64,000 nt of DNA from Rotaria sordida. Taxonomy: Eukaryota > Rotifera > Eurotatoria > Philodinida > Philodinidae. Below the pieces are notes generated by a model. It did not search any database, was not told the origin of the DNA, and saw nothing but the letters and a program-made list of their open reading frames with translations. Location of the stretch: the NCBI GenBank assembly GCA_905250125.1, contig CAJNOL010000091.1, positions 97,683-161,682 on the forward strand. The letters are read 5' to 3'. Position 1 is the stretch's first letter; the number at the start of each line of letters is the position of its first letter. Below are positions 22,691-34,200 of the stretch, piece by piece. Made by a program: the position numbers and the translations under genes.

Positions 22691-25446
22691 TCAAATATCA
22701 TATTTGACAGTTTTAAAATTTGTAAAAAACGCAGCTATAAAATCACAAACAATTGTTCCTGTACCAAATATACCAAGAAATGAACCAATACTTGTTGTTG
22801 TTTGAAATAAATCAAATCGTCCAACTTCACCTGTTACAGAAACAACTATATGTAAATTATATATTTTTGTATGTATACGATGTAATTCACTTTCATTTGG
22901 TCGAAAAAAATATCTTGCTGTAAGAAAATTTGAACCAGGATCATAAGGATTTTCATCATATGGATGTATATCTAAACGTTGAAATTCATAATATGGTCGA
23001 CAATATTCTAAAGGTTTATCAAGATTACATTTCCAATTTATTTTTATTTCAATTAATGAACCATAAAAAAACATAGCTCCATATTCTGCTGGATTTGTTT
23101 CAATCATTTCTAAAATTTTTAATATACGAAATTTTGGACATAATGGATGATATGTTGGATGATATTCACATGTTTCAATATAGTTTTCTTTTCCTAAATT
23201 TGTTATAAGATTATCTCGTATAAGATGAAGTTGTGGAAATTCAACAAAATGTTTTATAAATAAAATATAATTAAGTGCACGATAATTTCTTTTAACAGTT
23301 GTTGTTGGTAATTTAAACCAACATAATTGTGGTTTTTTAATAAGTTTTTCATTTTCATATTCATAACGATATAATGGTGGTAAAATACAACGTGTTTTTT
23401 CATAACATTTATGTATTGATGTTATTTGAAATGATGAATTAATTTTTTTTGAATTTTTTCTTATTGTTCTATTATAACAGTATTTTAATACATGTTCCAT
23501 TTCTACCATACGAATTGTTATTGATATAGCAGAATTTTCTGTTGCTGGTGTAATAAAATCATTTACATCATATATTGATTGTTCACAATTATAATTTGGA
23601 AAATAATACATTATAGATGAATTAATTACACAATCTTGTGCTGGTTTTACTTTAATTGTTACAACTGATATAGGTGAACGATCAAATATTTGATATGAAT
23701 GTCGTTGACACATTAAATATATACAACTAATAGCAAGTGATAATTTAACAAATAAAGATATAGTTGCAATCCATTTCGATTCAAAACGTACCACTTTAGG
23801 AGCTTGATAAAAAGAAAATAAAACAAAAGAAAATTCTCAATAATTCTATGAAAATACTTGCAAAACTTTTGTATTATTGTTCTTAACTTACAATGATAAT
23901 CGCAACTTTCGTCAAAAGTATAAAAAAAAAACAAAATTTGAAATTCTTGTCAATTCTAGATAGGAGATTTTTAAAGTATTGATAAATAGAATATAAGCTC
24001 AGCGCATGTATACAATAAAACAGTAAGAATAAGATTTGTAGTCAATTAGAATTTGAGTTTTTGATATTTTCTGTTTTGGTTATAATTGAAAAATATCAAA
24101 TTAAAATCTAGACAAGATCAACTTCAATATTAATGGGTATGATCAAAGAATATAGTTCAAGGTTTATAGTTTCTAATCAAATTTCCTCATATAATGACAA
24201 ACAAAACATTAATATATATACTATCTCTGTACGATATATAAAAATTCTTAAATAGATTTATTCATTCTAATTTCATTGAAAACAATGGTTTATGAAATAG
24301 AAATCACAATTAAGAATTGTTTGATACATCTTTTTCAATCAATATTTGATATATTTCGAAAATTTCTTCTGATTATTTTAATATATTAGCATTTGTTTAT
24401 TTTGTTTTGTTTTTTGTCTAATCTATATGAAATATATTAAGTATTCTAGAATAGAAACAATTCAATATGAAATATTCTTTTATTCTGTTGTTGTTTTTGA
24501 TGGTAGAAAAATCTCTTAACAATGCTTCAGTATTATTTATTAGATAAATTCAGTTGTGATAAAGAAATTCTCCTGATATTATTTGATTTCATGAATAATT
24601 AATTATTCAATATTTACAAATCTTCTCAATGAATAAATAAAACATAGGTCATAATAATCCAAAATGAAAACTAAAAATATACTTCAAAACAATTCCTATT
24701 TTGCTTTACTCGAGAATTATGTTTATAGAAAAACTGTAAGATAGGAATACGTCTTCGTTTTGTCATATATCGATTTGTACTGTATTGAATTAATGAGTTC
24801 TTATTCGATCTCTGTATTTAAGCAATGTGAATAGGGAATTAATAATTCTAAAATCCAGCAGAATTTTTTTTTTTGTGATATTTTTATATGATTAGATTGA
24901 ACTTGTTAACTTCTACAAGAATCGCTAATGAATTGTGCATTTTTTTAATGAAGAAAATTCATTGAATATTTTAATAAAACCAGCTTTTTTTTTCGTAATG
25001 TTTCTTTTGTTCTAGAATCTCAAAATTACTTTTCAATGATTATAGAACAAGAAAAACATTACGAAAAAAGAATTGGTTTTCATTAATATACTCAGTAAAT
25101 TTTCTGCATTAAAAAAAATACACAATTCATTATGTTGATTTTAATACGTTTTTTTTTGTTTATTCTATTTTGAAAGTAAAGGTTTACACTTTTTTTACAT
25201 ATAGAAGTTCTCGTAGAAATTAGTAGGTTCAATCTTTCTGTTCGGTGTTTGATTAATTAATAGCTTAGTTCATTAGATAGTTGACTAGTTGAACAAATCA
25301 AGTATTATGATTATTCACACATATATCTACTTACTATCATATTGTGTGATACCTTCCAAAATGTGTTTAATTGGAGTTGGTAAACAACGTTGTTTTCGTG
25401 GTCGACCTGTTGTTATTGTTGAAATTGTGTATCGACGAGAACTCAT
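22691..25446 (-). CDS. P2RX: P2X purinergic receptor channel
   Basis: Three exons: 25446-25353, 23945-23892 and 23802-22691. They total 1260 nt, 419 aa. The phases of all joins agree (phase 1 at both). The N-terminal tail ends in SPKVVRFESK, matching the family's TPKVVR entry to TM1. The ectodomain has ten cysteines, the family number, and the family blocks IKVKP (ATP-binding lysines), INWKCNL, YCRPYYEF and TKIYNLHIVV. TM2 is GSFLGIFGTGTIVCDFIAAF. These trimeric channels open to extracellular ATP and pass cations at the plasma membrane. One departure: the NFR block that contacts ATP reads NFL here (PGSNFLTARYF). The cytosolic tail is short. Intron 1 is 1.4 kb and contains a palindrome; exon 1 is supported by coding character and by frame agreement. 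Confidence 0.88.
24927..25131. repeat. Near-perfect palindromic element in P2X intron 1
   Basis: A 205-bp inverted repeat with arms of about 100 bases and almost no loop. The left arm begins AATGAATTGTGCATTTTTTT and includes CGTAATGTTTCTTTTGTTCT. The right arm, reverse-complemented, begins AATGAATTGTGTATTTTTTT and includes CGTAATGTTTTTCTTGTTCT. This is the least diverged palindrome in the window, so probably a recent insertion. It has no coding capacity. Confidence 0.8.
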
Positions 25447-28236
25447 ATCAATTGACATGAATATTTGTCTGTTTTATAAATACCATTTTCCCATAACACA
25501 ATCTTTATTATAAAACCTAAGGAAATTGTGATGAAAACAAGAAAAGAAAACTAGAGAAATGAGATATGCTCAAAAAAAAACGGAAATAAAAGCTTTTTTC
25601 CATCATAGAAAAAGAAATGTTTTTATTACCAGATAAAAGGAATGGATTCGTTTATTCCGGATGTTTGATCGCTCTCAGCAATATGGTGAGCGTTAATAAT
25701 GTGACTTTTTCATATGGAATAGACGAAACCGAGAACAGACAGACGCACTTGTTGTTGATAGACAAGAACAGAAAGCAGCAAAGCGATAATTGATCACGCG
25801 TCAACACAGATTACAGATGCAAAGTGACAAAGAGAATAATCTGGAAATCTCTTATCCTTGCTGTTTATTGTTGTTCTTGTTCTTCTGTCTAACATGGAGA
25901 ACCGAGAACATAGAGAGAAAAAAAACATAACAATCATTTTCAGAAAAAAAAAATTGACATTAAGAAGAGATGATTGTGACAGGAAGAACATGAAAGTATT
26001 AGGCAAGAGAAAATTAGCTTAACAAAATCTAGAAATATGCGTTTACTTCCATATGAGAATTCTTAAATTATATTAAATCACATAAATACAACATGATAAA
26101 AACCAGAAAACGGAGAATGATAATATGTTCGACTTGTCAAGATGTTAGTTTTATTCTAATGCATATTAATAGTTTCTTATTCTTTTGACGACTTATGTTC
26201 TTCATCGTTGACATTCTAGGCATTTTATTAATGTGCAATAAGCTTTGACACAATGGTAAACATTGGTTTTTTTTTGCTAGTTATGCATTAGAATAAGTAA
26301 TAACAAATTAAAGACAAATATGACATCAATGTATTAGTGAATAAGGATAAAAGACGAATGAAAAAAAAAACCATTGGTTTTTCTTTCTCAATCGAATATA
26401 AACTATACTAATCAAAAATCTAAAAATTACTAATACAAAAAGAAATGATCTATAAAATTAACAAAAACTTATAAATAACATATTGTGTATAAGATCAATT
26501 CGATTGAAAAATGAAATTAGTAAATATTTCATTGAGAAAATTAAGCTCAAGAGATCTCTTTGTGAATAATAATAAAAGAGACAAACATTTGATTGATGAA
26601 TTCTTCTTTTTCTATTGTTATAGTTTTGAATGGCAATTACTATAATTAGTTATTTTCTCTTCCAAGATCTTATAATACAACGTTATTTCGTTTGTGTATA
26701 TGGTATTGTTAATACAAGTTTACTAACAAGTAAAAGAACTTGTAATACAGAATAGCTTCAAAATGATTGAAAGCAGTTGTATTAATTTATATTATTCTTG
26801 CAGCTATTTGTGATTGTATTAGTTGATGAGATTTATTAATAATTCTCGATTTCTTATTTCATTATTATTACTTGTCTAAATAAATTTAAGTGATCAAGCT
26901 TATTAAATAGAGTACGATTGATGGGCTATTCGATTTAATTAAGCTATAGTTTACATAAATAATTGTATAACAAACAATGAATGATCATATACTATGCTAA
27001 TAGAAGAAGCAGCAGTTGATTGAACACATATTATATTTTCTTAAGGCTCGCCTTGAAAAATTGATCTCAGCTCAGGAATGTTTAAATCGCATGAAATTTT
27101 TGAGAATATGTTGAGACTGTAGTGGATAAACTATGATAGAATTTTTAGCCCGATATCATAACGTTTGAGGAAGATATTGACCAAACAAGGATCAAAAATA
27201 GCTCATTTTACAAACAAAATCTCTCTGTCCAGGTTCATTCTATGTCTTTATTTTTGTTTTTTGTTTGAAAGACCATGTCAGGATGTAGTGCAGTACACGG
27301 GCCTTTGTTTTTTTAAATTCTTACTTTCTTAAGGAAAGAAAAGGGATCGAAAATTCAATGACTCAAAAATTCTAAAAATGGCACTCAAGTTATATAAATG
27401 TTTGTATATATAGTAAAAGTAAAGCTTAATCAAAAAAACAGGACTCTGTACTGCACTGCGTCTTGGCGCGCTGTTTCAAACGAAAAAAGAATTAAATGTA
27501 TAGAATGAGTATCGCCAGGGAAATTTGGATTGCGTGATCAAAAAACTATAAATGGAGAAAAAAAGAAAAAAGATTTTCTGTTTTTTCTGAAAACAGCTTA
27601 TTTTTTGAATAGGGGATAATAAAAATCTTCAAAAATTTTTTGGAAAAGACGAAGTATCGAGAAAAAAATCTTGTCATTTATGAAACATTAGATCACAGGC
27701 TATCTTCCTATGCATTTATCTCAATGTCGATGTTCCTGGCGAAAAGTGACTTTTTTTTTTAGGGAGACCCTTAAATAACTTAAATCAAATCGTTAAACAT
27801 CTGTTCACGGAGTGTATTATATGCTTTTAACGTAACGGACATAATCAACGAGTATTTATTCTTTTAACATTCATACAAACATTACTTTTTATTGTATTAT
27901 TTACTTTTATTAGCATACATCCGTTTTACCTTTAGGAAAAGCCATTATGCTTTAATGCATTAGATTTAACTATATTAACATGTGCATGATTTTCTCTTGT
28001 GATATTTATTATCAATTTAATGATGATAACATTTATTGGACTAATAACTTATATTATACATTTGATTATTTTTTTTTAATTTCAGTTAAAATATAAAATA
28101 TTTCTGTTAATTTGTTTCCTTTGAAAATTAATTATTTTTTTTGATTGTTTATTTTTTTTTTTTTGTTTTTATTTATTAAGAAAAAATTCAAACTGCTTTT
28201 TTTTCTTTCTTTCAAACGGAATGCAAATCAATTGAT
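25447..28236. other. Intergenic region upstream of P2X and downstream of collagen
   Basis: A 2.8-kb AT-rich gap. It must hold the P2X promoter at its left end and the collagen 3' UTR at its right end. A palindromic element occupies 27224-27521. A short inverted pair (TTATTCTAATGCATA near 26152 and its complement near 26284) was also seen. No exon-like reading frame was found. Confidence 0.5.
27224..27521. repeat. Palindromic (MITE-like) element
   Basis: About 300 bp with inverted arms of roughly 90 bases. The left arm reads CTGTCCAGGTTCATTCTATG, later GTAGTGCAGTACACGGGCC. The right arm, reverse-complemented, reads CCCTGGCGATACTCATTCTATA, later GCAGTGCAGTACAGAGTCC. The short internal segment is AT-rich and non-coding. 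The CAG-TGCAGTAC core is more GC-rich than its surroundings. Confidence 0.7.
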
Positions 28237-31200
28237 TCAAAAAAAACACACTTGACTAAGACGTATATTTTTAATTAATGATATAATACCAATAATAGGT
28301 AATAGATGTGTATCAGATGTATTAATAACATATTTGATTGATCCTTGTTGTTTATTCTATAATAAATAAATCTAAAACGGATTTTATTTTAAAATAATAT
28401 TTACCTGACATTCATCATATATAATTACATTTGATAATTGATTAATATTATAATGAATATCATCAAGAGATACAAATGTAATATTTGTTTGAAGTTCATT
28501 ATTACATTCATAAGTTAAATTTTGTTCGATTTGATTATAAAGAATTTGTAAAAAACGTATTTGAGATATCGGTCCATAATTAATCTAAAGAATCATTAGA
28601 GATTAAGAAATTTTACGAGAGAATGTTCTCAATTTGAAAATCAATTTTGAGTTCGGACTGTATCGATAAGGTAGACTCAAATGAAGTATTAAAAATTCGA
28701 AAAAGGACAAGAACTCCCAGGTCTTCACTACACAGATATTCAATTACAGAGTTGAAATTCAAAAGCAATTTTCAAGTTAGAAAAGTTCCTTAGTTAGAAA
28801 GAAATTTTTTTCACTTGTTTTTGTTGATCGTCATTTGGTTGTAAACAAGTTTTTTTTCTACCACTTTCAATAATACAATTAACTTCAATAGCATCTAATG
28901 TACTTCCATGATTTGGATCAATCCAATATTTTCCTTAATAATTCAAGAATTTTATTTTTAAAATTGATACAAAAAATTTTTGTTTTTACCTATTTTTGAT
29001 TGATCATGAAGATCAAGACATGATTGAAATGGATTATCACGTTGAAGACCTATTGGTGATTCAATTTGATTCAATTGATTTGCCATATTATCTAATATAT
29101 GAAGTAATTGAAATGCAATAGAATTTAATTGAATATTTTCTTCAACTGGTATTATTGAACGACGTAATCTATGAGGAGGCCATTGAACTTTTTTGGAATG
29201 ATGTTCACCTGAAGCAAGATCACTTGATAATAGAGTATCAGCAGGTGGACCCTAGATATCAAAGAAATCGTATTATGTTTATTAACAATTGATGAAAATA
29301 TACTGGTGGACCCGGTGGACCCTAGATAAAAAGAAAACAACAAAGTTAGATAAAAATTAATGGGATTGAATAGGTTTATGTTTATACATACTGTTGAACC
29401 TTTATCACCTTTGGCTCCTCGTGATCCATCCGTTCCTAGATAGGAAAGAAAAATGATTATTTTAAGTTTAAAATAAGAATAATTTACCTTTTGCTCCTTG
29501 TATACCAACTACACCCTTAAAAATAAATAATCAATATTTATCAGTCAAAAAGAAAAGAAACTTAATAGATGCTCAAAGTCTTTACCGGTGGTCCAGGTGG
29601 TCCAGCACTAAACAAGAAAATATGATATGTCAAATAGAATAAAAAAATATTTTCAAAGAAAATTTATTCTTTACTTTCCAGGTTGACCATTTGTTCCTGG
29701 AGGTCCCTATGATTATATTTAAAAAATAGATGAAAATTTTGTCATATTAATTTGAATTTGAATTCGCTTACTTGTGGTCCTCGATCACCAGGTTCTCCCT
29801 TTTTTTTTTTGTTATAAATGGTATAATCAAATGAATATTTATTTTAAATAAGACTTACTGGATCTCCACGTGGTCCTCGGTCACCTTTTGGACCTCTTTC
29901 TCCTATAATTAGTAATAAGCAATAAAAATCAAGATATATATATATTTCATAAATGTCACATACCGCTTGGTCCCGGTGGACCTGCAGGTCCAGTATTTCC
30001 TTTTAGTCCTCTTGAGCCAACTTCTCCTTCTAAAAACATAAATAAAAACGACACATTATTAAATTATTTTATTTTTGATTCAAATAAATAACTTACTTTG
30101 TCCTTGAAGTCCTCGTTCACCCTAAAAAAAAAAAAAAGAAGTAAATATTTCAATTATTTTTGTTGATGTTATTGAAAATCTTCAGGTTATTAATCTTCTT
30201 TTTAATTATTTTACTATTACAATCATACACGATAACCTATATGAATCCAATGTCACGTATAACTCAAAACTATTGATTTTACATGTTGATGCATACGAAT
30301 AGATTGATGTCATGTCCATTATGTAATGATACAATGATAGAGCAAGATGATCTCCATGTTTCAACGTGTGTGCATGTTCTTATCATAAATATCCAAGATT
30401 TAATACGACGATAAACAATCAACAATTGCATTTATTTTATTCATCATAAGATCTTATAGATAAATAGGATTTACAAGAAAATTTTCAATATATTAATAGT
30501 CTCAATCAATTAAATTCATAATAAAATGCAAAATAAACGCTTATTCGTAATATTTTATTTTTCTATATTGTATAACTCATTGTATAATGAAATCAAGTTC
30601 AAGTCTCAATTTGTTCATATTGAGCAAACGTTTGAATAATTATGAGAGTCTGAAGATCAAAAATATATATAATTATCTTTTGATATGCGAGTTTTTCTTT
30701 TTCTTTTTTATTAAGATAGAGCATAGACTCACCACAGGGCCAGTGGCTCCTTTTGGTCCTTGTTTTCCAGTTGGACCCGTAATACCTTGATCACCTTTTG
30801 GACCTTGTGAACCTGTTGAACCTTTGATTCCTTGTGGTCCCTAAAACAAAATATTAAACACATTAAATTGAACTCTTTATTGCAAAGTTTTAAACAGAAG
30901 TAACAACTAAAAAGTATAAAATTTAAAAAAAGAATATTCTGTTTTAATTTACAATTATAAATTACTTTTACTTACTTGTTCACCTTGAGAACCTTGTGGT
31001 CCTACAGGTCCTTGTAAACCTTGATCACCTTTTTCTCCTAAAAACAATAGAATTTATTTTTTATGCAAAGCTTTTTGTTTTTGTTTTTGTTTAAAAATGA
31101 ATTCTTGAATTGAACTAACCTATTTCACCTTTTGGACCAATTTCACCTACCTAAAGAAAAAACTTAATTGTTGAGTTGATTATGTAAATGTTAAAGTAAG

Positions 31201-34200
31201 TTAACTTACTTCACCAGTATCTCCTTTTTCACCGGTTTCTCCACGAGGACCTTGTATACCTTCGATACCTTTCTCTCCCTAAGAAATATATCAAGTTAAA
31301 TAGATATGAAATCATAATATGATTATTCATACTTACATTTTGACCTTTAATTCCATCATCACCTTTGTCACCTTTTTCACCTTGTTCACCTTTTGGTCCA
31401 GTTTCTCCAATAGGTCCTGTCGGTCCAATTATGCCAATTGGACCCTAACAATGAAAAAAAAATTAGATAACAGTGTCAAGACCTGCTTTTTATAATTACT
31501 CACTGTATCACCTTTTTCACCTTGTAATCCTATAATTCCGATCTCTCCTTTATCTAAAATTAATATGTATATATCATTATTATCAAGTCATACAATGATA
31601 ATTTGACAGTACCGCCTTTTGGTCCAATTGGTCCTGTGTCTCCTTTTTTACCAGTATCACCTTTGAATCCCTAAATTTTACAATGATATTAAATTTGTGA
31701 TGGTTTTAAAAATGAATAAATTTACTTGTGGTCCAATTTCACCTTGAATTCCTTTTAGTCCAGTATCACCTTTATCTCCTGTACAAAATCAAAGATTTTT
31801 TTTTCATATACTAATACTACAGAAAAATATAAAACGTTTCTTTTTTTTTCTTACCTCTTTCTCCCTGAGGTCCATCGACTCCTATTGGACCTACTGGACC
31901 TTGTTCACCCTATAAAAGGAAACATATTCATTCAACATAATTTTATTTAAAATATTGAACCTTTTCTCCAGTTATTCCTATGGGACCAATAATACCTTGT
32001 TCACCTTTAAGTCCCTATCATCAAAAAACAAAGTGAATGAATATTTTTTTAAATTTTTTTGAATATTCACTTGATCGCCTTTTTCACCACGATCGCCTAA
32101 ATAATTTTTTATTATTAATTATCTGTCTAATTTTGCATTATAACACGAACCTTTTTCGCCAATAGGACCAATTATGCCTTGATCACCTTTATCACCGGTG
32201 AATCCAATTGGACCTTGTTGTCCCTTTTCGAAACATTTATTATTAATCTTTTGATTGCTTAAAACGAATCTTACCTGAGGACCTTGTGGTCCAATAATTC
32301 CTTTGTCTCCTTTCTCACCTAAAACAGCATAAGAAAAAAAAATGTTTCTAAGATTTATTGTGCAATAATAAAATTCTACCTTGATCGCCTTTAGGTCCTA
32401 TTGGACCTGTTTCACCTTGAATACCTGGTAGTCCTGAAATTCCTTGAATACCCTATAAATATAAAAAATAAATAGTATATATCATAGTATTAAACGATTG
32501 AAACTATTTACATACTTGTTGTCCAGTCTCTCCACGAGCTCCTGTATCACCTTTTTGTCCTTGATTACCTTTGCTACCTTTTGGACCCGTTAATCCAATA
32601 ACACCAGTGAGACCAATCGGACCCTAAAAGAAAAAAAAGAACCAAAACAAAAGCAGTGTTTCATCACTATTACAAAAGAATACAACGAAACCTGTATGCC
32701 TTGTATTCCTTGAATACCAATATCACCTTTTTGACCAACTTCTCCCTAATAAAATCAAGTCAAAAAACATATTGTCATTGAGAAATAGATTACAAACAAC
32801 GAGATAACCTTTTCTCCTTTTACACCTTGAATACCAGTCAAACCAATTGGACCTACATCACCTACTGGTCCTTGTAATCTAAAGAATTTAACAAGCAAGA
32901 TAAATTGAACAATTGAAACTTTTAAATAAATACCCTTGTGGTCCAACATCACCTGTGTCTCCTTTATCACCAGTTATACCTATTATACCTTTTAATCCTT
33001 GTTCACCTTTCTGACCTTTTACACCTCTGAAAGAAAAAGTTCAATTAATTAGAATTTTTGAAGATTATGCATACACGCAAACCTTTCACCCGTCAATCCA
33101 TATTCACCAATAATGCCTTTAGGTCCCTAGAATAATGTTTATACGATGAAAATAATAAAAAGAAAAATACATATATATATATTCAATGAATTGATTATTT
33201 ACCGTTGGACCGATGATACCTTGATCTCCTCTTTAAATTATAATTATAATTCTGTTGAATAGAAAAATAATTGTTTATACTCACTTAGGTCCTGTCTACA
33301 AACAAAAGACTATAATAGAATATGACTCAAATGGATTTATATACATACTTCACCAGTTTCACCTTTCTGACCAACGTCACCTGGTGATCCTTGAGGTCCA
33401 ATAGGTCCCTTGAATGGAAAGATAAAAAAACATTCATTACATATCAATAAACAATAGATCGAAGGAATAAATATTACTTGTGGTCCTTGAATACCTTGAC
33501 ATCCTGTTGGTCCAACTTCTCCTTTCAGACCTTTTAGACCTATGAAAAACAATATTGAACAAATAAATATGTAAAATAAAACTTATCACTAACCAGTAAG
33601 TCCAATTGGACCAATAGAACCAGTTAAACCAATGACTCCCTAAAGAAAATATACAAATCGAAATCTATGAATGAAAATTAATAATCGACGTACTTTCTCG
33701 CCTCTATCTCCTTTATCTCCTTTAAGACCTTGAGGACCTTGTATTCCCTAAAAGAAATGATATAACTCCATTGTTCGAATATATTCATACAGACTTGTTC
33801 ACCAGTTAAACCAATTAGTCCCGTGTTACCTTTTGGACCAGTTAAACCTTGTGAACCCATTTGTCCTACATATCGTCTCATAACATTGAAATTAAGAACA
33901 AAAATTTTTTTTCTTACCTTGAGGTCCACGTGGTCCAATTACACCTTTATTGCCCTTGATGATACAATGAAATATATGAAATAATGTCAATTAATGCTTA
34001 CCTTAACTCCTATGGGACCTGTCTCTCCTCTACAATAAAATCATAATTTATTTCTATATATATATATATAAATTACTATAACTTACTGATCACCAACAGG
34101 ACCTGTTTTACCCTAAACATAAATTATTTACATGAAAATAACCAATATGTTCTTTATTATTAGTACAAAAACTTACCTTACTACCCTTTTCACCTTGAAT

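Noticed and set aside
30587..30790. Plus-strand frame with [14 protein letters not shown]
   Set aside because: The Gly/Pro pattern is the antisense reading of a collagen Gly-X-Y exon.
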